DNA from: Bin76 sp963665765
Lineage (GTDB): Bacteria > Actinomycetota > Acidimicrobiia > Spongiisociales > ZC4RG35
NCBI GenBank assembly: GCA_963665765.1
Contig: OY762464.1
Span: 2,852,001 to 2,916,000 of the forward strand
Direction: 5' to 3'
Length of the DNA stretch: 64,000 nucleotides
In this document: positions 7,136 to 16,657 of the stretch, one piece after another
Layout: every line of letters begins with the position of its first letter
How positions within the stretch are numbered: the first letter of the stretch is position 1
Made by a program: the position numbers and the translations under genes
The notes under the pieces: generated by a model
The model's database searches: none
What the model was told of the DNA's origin: nothing
Seen by the model: only the letters and a program-made list of their open reading frames with translations

Positions 7136-8071
7136 ATGAACCTGCGCAGCATCGATTTATCCAACGACTCGGTGGCGTTGGAGCGGTTGATTTCCGACAT
7201 TGAGGAGCATGACCTCCATCCGGCTCTCGGAGAGCGAAAGGTTTTTGATCTGGTGGATCCGCGCACCGAGGCCCAGAGCGCCTCTTGCGGACTGGTGGCT
7301 GCCGATGATCACGGGATATTTGCCTATCTGCCGTTGGTGGAAGAAGAAAAGGGAGGGCTGTGGACACTCGAGACCGTGGTTCATCCCGACCATCGCCGCC
7401 CATCGGTGTTGGACGCTTTATTGAAGGAGGCAACCAGGGCGGTTATAGCCAGGGGGGGAGAGGGTATCCGCCTGTGGGGATATGTTCCCGAGGTGCTGCA
7501 AGCTGCGGAGAGGTCCGGTTTCCGGTCGGAGCGAGAACTGTTTCATATGCGGGCGCCTCTTCCGCTGACGGATGCCCCTCGAATCCCTCCCGGCATCCGG
7601 ATTCGGGGCTTTCAGGAAGGCATCGACGATAGGAAGTGGTTGGAAGGGAACAATCAGGTGTTTTTCGGCCATCCCGAGAATGGGAACTGGGAACTGGCCG
7701 ACCTGGATCGTCGCCGGCGCCGTCCCTGGTTCTCCTCCGAGGGGTTCCGCATGGCCTGGGATGGGGAAGTGCTGGCCGGGTTTTGTTGGACCAAGACGCC
7801 CTCGCCCCGTGCGGGGGAAATATATGTGATCGGGGTGTTGCCCGACTATCAGGGAATGGGTCTGGGCAGGGCGTTGTTATTGGAGGGCATCGGTTACATG
7901 TACACCCATCAGCATGCCCGAGCTTGTGTCCTCTATGTGGATGCCGCCAACTCACCTGCTCTCCGGATGTATCGGTCGATGGGTTTTCGACATCACCACA
8001 CGGATCGGTCCTTATTGCTGTTTCCAAAAGGGAAATACTCCACCGATGCGAGCGGGTACCCTTGCTCCTGA
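7136..8071 (+). CDS. mshD: Mycothiol synthase (GNAT acetyltransferase)
   Basis: MshD acetylates Cys-GlcN-Ins to make mycothiol, the actinobacterial low-molecular-weight thiol. The 311 residues fit the ~310-residue family and form two GNAT domains. The degenerate N-terminal domain spans ~5-140. The active C-terminal domain spans ~150-300 and carries acetyl-CoA motif A at D-Y-Q-G-M-G-L-G-R-A (237-246) and L-Y-V-D-A-A-N (266-272). The F-F-G-H-P-E-N-G-N-W segment (176-185) and G-F-C-W-T-K (215-220) are characteristic of MshD. It lies 15 bp before thrS. The gene marks the host as an actinobacterium. Confidence 0.9.
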   Translation: MNLRSIDLSNDSVALERLISDIEEHDLHPALGERKVFDLVDPRTEAQSASCGLVAADDHGIFAYLPLVEEEKGGLWTLETVVHPDHRRPSVLDALLKEATRAVIARGGEGIRLWGYVPEVLQAAERSGFRSERELFHMRAPLPLTDAPRIPPGIRIRGFQEGIDDRKWLEGNNQVFFGHPENGNWELADLDRRRRRPWFSSEGFRMAWDGEVLAGFCWTKTPSPRAGEIYVIGVLPDYQGMGLGRALLLEGIGYMYTHQHARACVLYVDAANSPALRMYRSMGFRHHHTDRSLLLFPKGKYSTDASGYPCS

Positions 8072-8086
8072 GACGAGGAGCGAGAC

Positions 8087-10045
8087 ATGATGCTTCAATG
8101 GGAATTACCTGACGGCAGCCGGCGTTCGGGTGAGTACGGTCTCACCGGGCAGGAATTGGCCCTCGGGATCGGGCCGGGGTTGGCCCGGGCGGCGGTGGCG
8201 GTGGAACTGGATGGAGAGTTGTTGGATCTCACCCGCCCGCTTCCCGGATCGGGGAAACTGCGGGTAATCACCGACCGGACGGAGGAAGGTCGGGAGGTCC
8301 TGCGACATTCGGCCGCTCACGTGCTTGCCCAGGCCGTGCTGGACCTGTTCCCGGGATCCACATTCGCCATCGGGCCGGCCATCGAGGACGGTTTCTATTA
8401 TGACTTCGGAATCGACCAACCTTTCTCCCCCGATGATCTGTCCCGGGTGGAGGAGAAGATGGCCGAGTTGATCGCCGCCGACCAGCCTTTCGCGCGAAGA
8501 TCGATTAGTCGGTCCCAAGCGCGGGAAATGTTCGAATCACATCCTTTCAAATTGGAGATAATCGAGTCGGTGGACCCGTCGGAGGTGGCGGAGGGAGAGG
8601 AGGTCACGGTCTATTCCAACCATGGGTTTGTCGATTTGTGTCGAGGTCCCCACGTGCCCTCCACCGGGCGGCTGAAAGCGGTCAAACTGCTACGAACTTC
8701 GGGGGCCTATTGGAGAGGGGACGAACACAACCCGCAGCTGCAGAGAATCTACGGGACGGCCTGGGAATCTCCCCAGGCTCTAAAGGATTATCTCCACCGG
8801 CTGGAAGAAGCCGAGCGGCGTGATCACCGCCGGCTCGGTCCGGCCCTAGATCTGTTTTCCTTTCCTCGACATTTGGGGGCGGGACTGATGGTCTGGCACC
8901 CCAACGGGGGCATGGTCAGAAAGCTGATCGAAGACCATAGCCGCCGACTTCATCAGCGCTTCGGGTTTGAGTTTGTTTACTCCCCCCATCTGGCTCGCAG
9001 TCAACTCTGGGAAACCTCGGGCCATCTCGATTTCTATTCGGAGAACATGTATCCGACCATGGTGCTTGACGGCGGCGACGAATATCTGGTGAAGCCGATG
9101 AACTGTCCGTTTCACGTGCTTGTTTATCGGAGCCGGGGTCGTTCCTACCGGGATCTTCCGATTCGCCTTTCGGAGTTGGGAGCGGTTTATCGTTATGAAC
9201 GTTCGGGAGTGATCCATGGTGCCTTGCGAGCTCGCGGTTTCACCCAGGACGACTCGCATACCTTTTGCACGCGCCAGCAGTTGCCTGCCGAGTTGGGTAT
9301 GCACCTGCTATTCGTTTTGAGTTGGCTGCAGGATTTCGGTTTCTCGGAGTTCGAAGCCGACCTCTCCACCCGCCCGGAAAAGTTCGTGGGCGATCCTCTT
9401 CTGTGGGAAGTGGCCGAGGAGGCCCTGCTGCAGTCCCTGCAAACGGGGGGGCTCCCCTACCGGGTGGCGGAGGGGGAAGGGGCCTTCTATGGACCCAAGA
9501 TAGACGTCCATGTGCGGGATGCCATCGGGAGGCGGTGGCAGATGTCCACCATTCAGGTCGACTTTGCCCTGCCTGAGAATTTCGGCCTGGAATACGCCGG
9601 CGCCGACAATGTCTTCCGCAGGCCGGTGATGATCCACAGCGCCAAGGCGGGATCGATAGAGCGATTTTTCGGGGTGCTGGTGGAGCACTACGCCGGCGCC
9701 TTTCCCCTGTGGCTGGCGCCGATTCAGGTTACGGTCAACCCGGTGGCGGATCGTCATCTGGACTATGCCCGACTAGTGGAGAACAAGCTTCAAGCGGCAG
9801 GTTTGCGGGCTAGGGTGGACTCTTCTTCGGAACGTCTGGGGGAGAAGATACGGCGGGCCATGACGGCCAAGCACCCGGTGGTGATGGTGGTGGGCGACCA
9901 GGATATGGAAAACGTCACGGTGGGCCTGCGTCGGCTGGGCGAAAGCCAAGAAAGAAGGGGGGTGCCGGTGGACGAGGTGGTGGCGACCCTGGCGGACGAG
10001 GCTCGGCCTCCCTCCCGGGTCCAGGATGGTTCCCCGGGTGAGTGA
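8087..10045 (+). CDS. thrS: Threonyl-tRNA synthetase
   Basis: Class II synthetase of 652 residues that charges tRNA-Thr. It has an N-terminal TGS-like domain (~1-65), the editing/SAD domain beginning R-H-S-A-A-H-V-L, the catalytic core with V-K-P-M-N-C-P-F-H (zinc ligand C340) and class II motifs, and the C-terminal anticodon domain (~540-640). The ATG follows ACGAGGAG. No T-box leader was seen; only 15 bp separate it from mshD, so it is probably cotranscribed. thrS beside PIM lipid genes is also seen in mycobacteria. Confidence 0.97.
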   Translation: MMLQWELPDGSRRSGEYGLTGQELALGIGPGLARAAVAVELDGELLDLTRPLPGSGKLRVITDRTEEGREVLRHSAAHVLAQAVLDLFPGSTFAIGPAIEDGFYYDFGIDQPFSPDDLSRVEEKMAELIAADQPFARRSISRSQAREMFESHPFKLEIIESVDPSEVAEGEEVTVYSNHGFVDLCRGPHVPSTGRLKAVKLLRTSGAYWRGDEHNPQLQRIYGTAWESPQALKDYLHRLEEAERRDHRRLGPALDLFSFPRHLGAGLMVWHPNGGMVRKLIEDHSRRLHQRFGFEFVYSPHLARSQLWETSGHLDFYSENMYPTMVLDGGDEYLVKPMNCPFHVLVYRSRGRSYRDLPIRLSELGAVYRYERSGVIHGALRARGFTQDDSHTFCTRQQLPAELGMHLLFVLSWLQDFGFSEFEADLSTRPEKFVGDPLLWEVAEEALLQSLQTGGLPYRVAEGEGAFYGPKIDVHVRDAIGRRWQMSTIQVDFALPENFGLEYAGADNVFRRPVMIHSAKAGSIERFFGVLVEHYAGAFPLWLAPIQVTVNPVADRHLDYARLVENKLQAAGLRARVDSSSERLGEKIRRAMTAKHPVVMVVGDQDMENVTVGLRRLGESQERRGVPVDEVVATLADEARPPSRVQDGSPGE

Positions 10046-10051
10046 AGGACG

Positions 10052-10543
10052 ATGAGCACCCCGGGACATGATGGGATAGTCATTCCCCAAGAGATGGCCT
10101 TGGCCGAAGCCGTTCCCGATGATCTTGATGCCGGGGCGGTGGGCCCTTACCGTTTTCCCGATCCGCGGCGGCGCCGGTGGGCCGCCCGGGTGTACCTGGG
10201 GGCGGCCGTCTTGCTGGCGGGACTGGCTCTCTTCACCCCGGGTCTGTGGATCACGGTGGCCCTCCTGGGTGGAATGTCGGCCTATCACCGGTGGGCGTCC
10301 TGGCCGCTTCGGTTCGATCAGGCGGCGGCTTTGACCGCGGCGGCCCGCCAACTTCCCTTCGGGGTCGGCCACGCGTCGGTGGCGGTGAACTTTGTCGGGA
10401 TAAGGTCCCGGCCCCGCTGGCTGGTGATTCTCTATTCGTCCGAAAGCCCGCCTCGCCACCGTGCTCTGGTGGAGTTGGACGCCGTCAGCGGAGATTTGTG
10501 CTCGGAGGTCTATACCGAAGAATTGGAACCACCCCGGCTCTGA
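10052..10543 (+). CDS. Two-helix membrane protein of unknown function
   Basis: 163 residues. A soluble N-terminal stretch is followed by a basic P-D-P-R-R-R-R segment, then two adjacent membrane helices at about 48-78, and a C-terminal soluble domain of ~70 residues with alternating hydrophobic strands. It begins 6 bp after thrS and is probably cotranscribed. In mycobacteria a small gene also separates thrS from pgsA, but that gene is a HIT protein and this one is not. No function is recognised. Confidence 0.7.
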   Translation: MSTPGHDGIVIPQEMALAEAVPDDLDAGAVGPYRFPDPRRRRWAARVYLGAAVLLAGLALFTPGLWITVALLGGMSAYHRWASWPLRFDQAAALTAAARQLPFGVGHASVAVNFVGIRSRPRWLVILYSSESPPRHRALVELDAVSGDLCSEVYTEELEPPRL

Positions 10544-10552
10544 GGAGCGGGG
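10532..10552. terminator. Hairpin between convergent genes
   Basis: CCCC-G-GCTC pairs with GAGC-GGGG around a four-base loop, with one bulged G. It spans the stop of the forward gene and lies just past the citrate synthase stop. It has no T-tract, so termination is uncertain. Confidence 0.3.
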
Positions 10553-10553
10553 G

Positions 10554-11834
10554 TCAGGGCCGGTCGTCCAGCCGGCGTTCGGTCTGCCCCACATAGACCT
10601 GGCGGGGACGGAAAATGCGACTCCTGGGATCGGAGGCCATTTCCCGCCAGTGCGACAGCCACCCGGGCAGTCGTCCGATCGCAAAGAGCACGGTGAACAT
10701 CTCGGTGGGAAATCCCAGAGCCCGGTAGAGGAAGCCCGAGTAGAAGTCCACGTTGGGATAGAGCTTCCGGTTCGCGAAATATTCGTCCGCCAGGGCGGCC
10801 GCTTCCAGTTCCTTGGCCAGTTGCAGCAGGGGATCGTCGGCGCCCAGGTTGGCGAGCACCTCTGATGCGACCTTCTTGATGATCCTCGCCCGAGGATCGT
10901 AGTTTCGGTACACTCGATGACCGAAGCCCATCAGCCGGAAGGGATCGGAGCGGTCCTTGGCTCGTCGTAACGCCAGCCCCACATCGCCCCCTTCGGACTG
11001 TATTTGTTCCAGCATCTCCAATACCCGCTGGTTGGCGCCCCCGTGAAGAGGTCCGGACAGCGCGTTGATGCCCGCCGAGATGGAAGCGAAGATACTGGCC
11101 CGGCCCGATCCGATCATTTGCACCGCCGAGGAGGAGCAGTTCTGGCCGTGGTCGCTGTGAAGAAGCTCGAGCACCTCCAGCACCTCCAGCGTTTGCGAGT
11201 CGGGTGTGGGCGATGACTCCGACTCGGCCATGGCGGTGTGGTAAAAACGAGCGATGTAGGGAAGGTCTCCCCTGATCGAAATGGGTCCCAATCCCAGACA
11301 ACGGCGGTTGATGAGGCCGGCCAGAATCGGTACCTCGGCCAGGAGAATGCGGGTCGCCCTTTCCCGCATCTCCGGTCGGCTGATTTGGGACGCTTCCGGA
11401 TGGCGGCCCACCATGGTAAGCACTCCGGCGGCCAGGGTGCTCATGGGGTCGCCCTGCGCCGGGAAAGCGTCCAAGAAAGTCTCCAGGTAGTCGGCCACAT
11501 CGCAGAAAGCGCCGATCTCCTCCTCGAAGGAGTCGAGTTGGGATGCGGATGGAAGATTCTCATAGAGAAGCAGCCAGGCGACCTCCAGAAAACTCGCCCG
11601 GCCCGCCAGTTCCTCGATCGGATAGCCACGGTAGCTCAAGGTGCCTTCCTCACCATTGACGAAGCTGACGGAACTGGGGTTCTGGGAGGTGTTGCCGAAT
11701 CCCCGGTCCACCGTGATCAGACCCAATTCGGCCCTCAGCCGGGAGATGTCGATCCCCCAATCCCCCACGGTCGGCGCCACCAGGGGAAGCTCCAGTTGCC
11801 GATTCTGGTGAATGATCCGGGCGTGGTCGCTCAC
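10554..11834 (-). CDS. gltA: Citrate synthase
   Basis: Condenses oxaloacetate and acetyl-CoA to citrate. The 426 residues carry the catalytic triad: the first His in L-H-S-D-H-G-Q-N (226-232), the second in G-P-L-H-G-G-A-N (H264) and the Asp in N-V-D-F-Y-S-G (D363), plus G-F-G-H-R-V-Y (304-310). The length and N-terminal beta extension resemble type II, hexameric GltA. The GTG start follows GAGGGGTAG. It begins 3 bp after the EF-G-like gene stop, so the two form an operon. Confidence 0.96.
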   Translation of the reverse strand: MSDHARIIHQNRQLELPLVAPTVGDWGIDISRLRAELGLITVDRGFGNTSQNPSSVSFVNGEEGTLSYRGYPIEELAGRASFLEVAWLLLYENLPSASQLDSFEEEIGAFCDVADYLETFLDAFPAQGDPMSTLAAGVLTMVGRHPEASQISRPEMRERATRILLAEVPILAGLINRRCLGLGPISIRGDLPYIARFYHTAMAESESSPTPDSQTLEVLEVLELLHSDHGQNCSSSAVQMIGSGRASIFASISAGINALSGPLHGGANQRVLEMLEQIQSEGGDVGLALRRAKDRSDPFRLMGFGHRVYRNYDPRARIIKKVASEVLANLGADDPLLQLAKELEAAALADEYFANRKLYPNVDFYSGFLYRALGFPTEMFTVLFAIGRLPGWLSHWREMASDPRSRIFRPRQVYVGQTERRLDDRP

Positions 11835-11837
11835 CGG

Positions 11838-13889
11838 CTACCCCTCTTCCTGCCGGGACGCCTTGATCACTTTCTGCGCTTCCTGATGCGGTGTTTCCGC
11901 GTAGTGGTCGTAAGCCACTTCGAAGGTGCCTCGACCGCTGGTCATGGAGCGCAGATCGACCGCATAGCGCTGGATCTCGGCCATGGGCACTTCGGCGGTG
12001 ATCACCCGCAGCGATCCATCGGTATCCATGCCGTTCACTCGTCCGCGCTTGGCGTTTATGTCCCCCATGATGTCCCCGGTGTATTCCTCGGGCACTTTCA
12101 CCAAGAGGCGACTGATCGGTTCCAGCAGCACCGCCTTCAGATCGGGGGCGGCCGCCCGCACTGCGGAGATCCCGGCCATGCGGAACGACAGTTCGTCTGA
12201 ATCGACCGAGTGATATTTGCCGTCGTACACCTCTGCTGAGACATCGATCACCGGGAAACCGGCGAGAATCCCCCGGGCGAAGGCTTCCCGGATCCCCTTG
12301 TCCACCGCCGGTATGTACTGGCGGGGAATGGACCCTCCCTTGATGGAGTCGATAAACTCATATCCCTCGCCCTGCGGTTTGGGGGCGAAACGCACGAATG
12401 CCACGCCGAACTGCCCGCGTCCCCCGGTTTGTTTCTTGTGTTTGCCTTCGGTCGCGGCTCGGCCGGTGATGGTTTCCCGGTAAGGAATCTTCGGAAGGGA
12501 GGTATCCACTTCCACCCCGAATTTGCGCTTGATGCGGGCCAAAGTGACATCCAGATGCACGTCTCCCAGTCCGGCCAGAATGGTCTGCCCGGTCTCTGCC
12601 CGGCGTTCCACCGCCAGGGTGGGGTCTTCTTCCACTGCCCGTTGCAGGGCGGTGGAGAGCTTTTCTTCGTCCTGGGTAGAACGGGGATAGATCGCCAATT
12701 CCATGACCGGCTTGGGATACTCCGTAGGAAGCACCACGGCCCCTTCCCCGACGGAGCGGAGCGTGGCTCCGGTGGTTGCCTTGTCGATTTTGGCCACTGC
12801 CGCCACGTCCCCGCAGACCACCCGATCGGTGGGCACGGGATTGCGGCCCTGAAGAAAGAACAGGTTGCTCACCTTCACTGTCGGGCCACCGGCCAACTGC
12901 AGGTGATCGTCCGTGCGGAAAGATCCGCTGAACAGCCGCAGTATGGAGATGCGACCCACGTACGGGTCTCCGATGGTCTTGAAAACGTAGGCCACCGCCC
13001 CGCTGTCGGCCGAAATCTTCAGATCACCCTCGGAAAGGGGAGGGGCGGGACGATCGAGCGGGGTGGGAGCGAAGATTTTGAGGAAATCAGCCAGGACATC
13101 CATCCCGATCAGGCGGCCGGCGGAGCCGGCCAGCACCGGGAAGAGTTCTCCGGCCAGCATGGCCTCCTTGATGACGGAGACGATTACTTCCTGGCTGGGT
13201 TCTTCCCCCTCGAAGTAGGCGTCCATCAGTTCGTCGTCGGTCTCCACCACCGACTCCACCAAAGCGGTGTGGGCTTCCTCGAGAACCGAGGCCACTTCGT
13301 CCGGTATCCGGGCGGCGTTGGTTCCCCGGGGGTTGTCCGACTCATACAGGGTCGCCTGACCGGAACTGACGCGGGCCACGCCTCTCAGTTGCGACTCCTC
13401 TCCCACGTTGATCACCAAAGGTGCGATGCGGGTGCCGAAAGTCTCGCGAAGTTCAGCCAGAGTCCGGTTGAACGACGATCGATCCCGGTCCAATTTGGTG
13501 ATGAACACCGCTCGGGGGGTGCCTTCCTCGGCGGCAACCTTCCACATCAATTCGGTCTGCACTTCCACGCCGTCCACTCCCGAGACCACGAACAGCGCCA
13601 GATCCGCCACTCGGATGGCCGATCGGGCATCGCCTGAGAAGTCGGCGTATCCGGGGGTGTCAATCAGGTTGATCTTGCACCCGTCCCAATGAAGGGACGC
13701 CACCGAGAGGTTCAGGGAGAGCTTTCGCTCCTCCTCCTCCGGTTCGTGGTCCAACAGGGTGGTGCCTTGATCCACCGAACCCAACCGGGTGGTGACGCCC
13801 GCGCAGTAGAGAAGAGCTTCCGCCAGGGAAGTCTTACCACTTCCTCCGTGGCCGATCAGAGCGACTGTGCGAATCGAATCAGGTGACAA
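11838..13889 (-). CDS. Elongation factor G-like GTPase (EF-G2/FusA2 type)
   Basis: A 683-residue translational GTPase with all EF-G domains: P-loop G-H-G-G-S-G-K-T (13-20), D-T-P-G-Y-A-D-F, and a G4 motif T-K-L-D in place of N-K-x-D. Domains II-V follow, ending with an EF-G C-terminal fold. It lacks linkage to rpsL, rpsG and tuf, so it is not the canonical fusA but matches the 'elongation factor G-like' paralogues of actinobacteria, whose role is poorly defined. The start is TTG with a good GAGGAG ribosome site about 8 bp upstream. It is cotranscribed with gltA. Confidence 0.88.
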   Translation of the reverse strand: MSPDSIRTVALIGHGGSGKTSLAEALLYCAGVTTRLGSVDQGTTLLDHEPEEEERKLSLNLSVASLHWDGCKINLIDTPGYADFSGDARSAIRVADLALFVVSGVDGVEVQTELMWKVAAEEGTPRAVFITKLDRDRSSFNRTLAELRETFGTRIAPLVINVGEESQLRGVARVSSGQATLYESDNPRGTNAARIPDEVASVLEEAHTALVESVVETDDELMDAYFEGEEPSQEVIVSVIKEAMLAGELFPVLAGSAGRLIGMDVLADFLKIFAPTPLDRPAPPLSEGDLKISADSGAVAYVFKTIGDPYVGRISILRLFSGSFRTDDHLQLAGGPTVKVSNLFFLQGRNPVPTDRVVCGDVAAVAKIDKATTGATLRSVGEGAVVLPTEYPKPVMELAIYPRSTQDEEKLSTALQRAVEEDPTLAVERRAETGQTILAGLGDVHLDVTLARIKRKFGVEVDTSLPKIPYRETITGRAATEGKHKKQTGGRGQFGVAFVRFAPKPQGEGYEFIDSIKGGSIPRQYIPAVDKGIREAFARGILAGFPVIDVSAEVYDGKYHSVDSDELSFRMAGISAVRAAAPDLKAVLLEPISRLLVKVPEEYTGDIMGDINAKRGRVNGMDTDGSLRVITAEVPMAEIQRYAVDLRSMTSGRGTFEVAYDHYAETPHQEAQKVIKASRQEEG

Positions 13890-14064
13890 ACGAATCTCCT
13901 CTACGGTTAGCGGTCAACTCAGGATAGCGGAATCGCGTTTGTCATCCATCTTCGGACTTGGTAAGGATCGAGCCGGCCTAAATTCAATGGCATGACCATG
14001 ACAGACGGCCTCGGCGCCGCCGGTTCTCTCGGTGGCTTCCCCGAATTGTTAGCGTGATAGGGCC

Positions 14065-14637
14065 GTGATCGACATCTGGGTGCGTCCTCATCTGAGAAGA
14101 GTGCTGGACCCGATTGGCCGTGGTCTGCACCGTTTGGGAATCAGTCCTTCCGCTCTTACCTTCTTCGGGTTGGGAGTGACCTTTTTGGGGGCGGTGATCA
14201 TTTCGCTGGAATATCTGGTCACCGGTTCGCTGATCGCCCTGCTGGGGTCGGCGATCGACGGGTTGGACGGCACCCTGGCCCGGGCGGCGAACCGGGTGAC
14301 CAAACGGGGGGCCTTTCTGGACGCCTCGGTGGACCGACTGGGCGAAGTGGCCTGCTTTTCCGGATTGGCGGTAGCCCGGGCCGGGGAGCCGCGGGTGCTG
14401 ATGTTGATCGTTTTGTCGGTCAGCGGCGCCCTGATAATCCCCTATCTGCGCGCCCGGGCGGAGGCGGAGGGACTGAAGGGCACCGGAGGTTTCATCGGGC
14501 GGGCCGAGCGGGTGATTCTTTTCGCTCTGGGCCTTTTGACCGGGTGGGTGGAGCCCATGTTGTGGGTGATGGCCGGCTTGTGTTGGATCTCTGCTCTGCA
14601 CCGGTTTCTGGTGGCCTACCGAGAACTGAAGCGGTGA
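14065..14637 (+). CDS. pgsA: CDP-alcohol phosphatidyltransferase, probable phosphatidylinositol phosphate synthase
   Basis: A 190-residue membrane enzyme that joins CDP-diacylglycerol to an inositol-phosphate acceptor. The full CDP-alcohol phosphotransferase motif is present: D-G-L-D-G-T-L-A-R, then eight residues, then G-A-F-L-D-A-S-V-D (D-x2-D-G-x2-A-R-x8-G-x3-D-x3-D). Around five hydrophobic helices follow. GTG start with no clear ribosome site. The order pgsA, acyltransferase, pimA is that of the mycobacterial PIM operon, which is why inositol phosphate is favoured over glycerol phosphate. Confidence 0.88.
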   Translation: MIDIWVRPHLRRVLDPIGRGLHRLGISPSALTFFGLGVTFLGAVIISLEYLVTGSLIALLGSAIDGLDGTLARAANRVTKRGAFLDASVDRLGEVACFSGLAVARAGEPRVLMLIVLSVSGALIIPYLRARAEAEGLKGTGGFIGRAERVILFALGLLTGWVEPMLWVMAGLCWISALHRFLVAYRELKR

Positions 14638-15512
14638 GACCCCGCCTGGCCTACTGGGGGGTGAGGGCCGCGTCGGGTTTCATGGGTATCTGGCCACTGT
14701 GGGTGGTGCAGCGATTGGGGGGGATCGCCGGGGTGGTCGCCTCCTGGTTTCTGGCGGGTCGGCGGCGGATGGCCGGAAGGCATGCGCATCGCACCGGGTT
14801 GGATATTGTGATGGGAAGTCGATCGCGGGCGGTGAGGAAAATATTTGCCAGTTATGGTCGCTACTGGGGAGAGTCCTTGTGGGCAGGCCCGCGCAATGTC
14901 AGCCGGGTGGCCGACCGATTCGATCTGGAGGGGGTGGAGCAGTTGCGGGAGGCCATCGAAGACGGACAGGGGGTGGTGGTGGTCCTGCCCCATCTGGGCA
15001 ATTGGGAGATGGCCGGAGTGGCAGTGTGGGACATGGATCTGGAGGTGGTGGCCGTTGCCGAGAACCTGGCCAACTCCCACATCAGGGATTGGTTTTCCCG
15101 GGTCAGGGCGCTGTCCGGCATCAAGGTCGTGTTTGCCCGCCGGGGCCTTCTGAAAAAACTGGAGAAGAAGCTGTCTACCCGGACCGCGGTGTGCCTGCCG
15201 TCCGATCGGGATCTGAGCGGACGGGGTGTGCCGGTGCGGTTTTTCGGGGAGGAGACCACCTTGCCGGCCGGCCCGCTGTTGCTGGGAATCCGCTCCGGGC
15301 GTCCGGTTTTCCCGGTGGCCGTGTACGGCGAGAAAAAAAGTCGCTACCGGGTGGTGATGAATCCGCCTCTGGCCATCCCTCGGGAGGGAAGACTGTCAGA
15401 AAGGCTTGGCAAAGGCGCGCAACTCATGGCAGAGGCCTTCGAGGAACTGATTCGGGCATCCCCCGAACAGTGGCATCTCCTGCAGCCCAACTGGCCTTCC
15501 GATCGGGTTTGA
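14634..15512 (+). CDS. Phosphatidylinositol mannoside acyltransferase (PatA-like)
   Basis: 292 residues from a GTG that overlaps the pgsA stop. It belongs to the lysophospholipid/lipid A acyltransferase superfamily: L-P-H-L-G-N-W-E holds the catalytic His and the H-x4-(D/E) motif, and P-S-D-R-D-L-S-G-R-G with V-R-F-F-G-E forms the second conserved block. A hydrophobic N-terminal helix suggests membrane association. In mycobacteria the gene between pgsA and pimA acylates the mannose of PIM. The same place and fold support that role here. Confidence 0.88.
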   Translation: MRPRLAYWGVRAASGFMGIWPLWVVQRLGGIAGVVASWFLAGRRRMAGRHAHRTGLDIVMGSRSRAVRKIFASYGRYWGESLWAGPRNVSRVADRFDLEGVEQLREAIEDGQGVVVVLPHLGNWEMAGVAVWDMDLEVVAVAENLANSHIRDWFSRVRALSGIKVVFARRGLLKKLEKKLSTRTAVCLPSDRDLSGRGVPVRFFGEETTLPAGPLLLGIRSGRPVFPVAVYGEKKSRYRVVMNPPLAIPREGRLSERLGKGAQLMAEAFEELIRASPEQWHLLQPNWPSDRV

Positions 15513-15522
15513 CTCGAAACTG

Positions 15523-16566
15523 ATGAGGGTTTGCCTGGTCTCGCCCTACGACCTTACCCGGGACGGTGGCGTGCAAGCCCAGGTGCGCGGGCTGGCCGAT
15601 TGGCTTCGACATCGGGGCGATGAGGTCCGGATGGTGGCCCCGGTGCTGGGGGAGGGGGATACCGGCGCGGCGGTGGGCCGGGTGACTCGGGTCAGGACCA
15701 ACCGGTCGGTGGCGCCGATCACCCTGTCGGCGGGGGTGGCCGCCGCCATGGCCCCCACCATAGCCTGGGCGGACGTGACCCATATCCACGAACCGCTGAT
15801 GCCCAGGGTGGGATGGGCCGCGCTGCGCTCACCGGGTCCCGGTGTGGCCACCTTCCATGCCGACCCGCCGGCCTGGGTCAGGAAAGTGTATGCGGGATCG
15901 GGCCCCCGGTTGCGGTCGCTGACCAGACCGGGAAGGGTGGTCACCGCGGTGAGCCGACAGGCGGCCGGCGCCCTGCCGACGTCCTGGGGGCCGGAGCGGA
16001 TCGTTCCCAACGGGGTGGACACCGCCGACCTTGCCGACCAGGTGGAGCGCCAGAGTGGACGGGTGGTGTTTGTGGGCCGGGACGAACCTCGCAAGGGTTT
16101 GAACGTGCTGCTTCAGGCTTGGCCTGAGATCAGGCGTCGTCATCCCCACGCCCGGCTGGTGGTGATGGGCGCGGCTCGTCCCGACCCACCGGAGGGGGTG
16201 GTCTTTATGGGCCGGGTCAGCGAGGAGGTCAAAAGACGCACCCTGCAGTCTGCGGAGATCTGCGTGGCCCCCAATCTGGGCGGTGAGAGCTTTGGAATCG
16301 TGCTGGTGGAGGCCATGGTTGCCGGATGCGCCCTGATCGCCTCCCAATTGCTTTCTTTTCGGGATGTGGCCGGCTCGGCGGCGAGTTTTTTCGAGGCGGG
16401 CAACGTCGGGGGGCTGGTGGAGCGCACCCATGAGGTGCTGGCTGATCGGTTCCTCTCGGATCGCCTGTCGCAGGCGGGTCGCCGGCGCGCCAGGCAGTTC
16501 TCCTGGGACAGGGTGGGCGCGGCGTATCGGGAGTGTTACGAGCAGGCGCTGGCGCAAAGCCCATGA
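15523..16566 (+). CDS. pimA: Phosphatidylinositol alpha-mannosyltransferase (GT4 family)
   Basis: A 347-residue GT-B glycosyltransferase that adds the first mannose from GDP-mannose to phosphatidylinositol. The N-terminus R-V-C-L-V-S-P-Y-D with D-G-G-V-Q is typical of PimA. The GDP-sugar domain has G-R-D-E-P-R-K-G-L and the E-x7-E motif in G-E-S-F-G-I-V-L-V-E-A-M. It follows the acyltransferase by 10 bp. Family and synteny agree, and the substrate is known from the mycobacterial enzyme only. Confidence 0.92.
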   Translation: MRVCLVSPYDLTRDGGVQAQVRGLADWLRHRGDEVRMVAPVLGEGDTGAAVGRVTRVRTNRSVAPITLSAGVAAAMAPTIAWADVTHIHEPLMPRVGWAALRSPGPGVATFHADPPAWVRKVYAGSGPRLRSLTRPGRVVTAVSRQAAGALPTSWGPERIVPNGVDTADLADQVERQSGRVVFVGRDEPRKGLNVLLQAWPEIRRRHPHARLVVMGAARPDPPEGVVFMGRVSEEVKRRTLQSAEICVAPNLGGESFGIVLVEAMVAGCALIASQLLSFRDVAGSAASFFEAGNVGGLVERTHEVLADRFLSDRLSQAGRRRARQFSWDRVGAAYRECYEQALAQSP

Positions 16567-16657
16567 GTTTCTCCGGCCCCCCCTTCCCCCGCCGGGGGAA
16601 TCCTCCGACCCATATATCGTGACCGGCGCCTCGGTGAGCTTGGTACCCTAAAGAGCT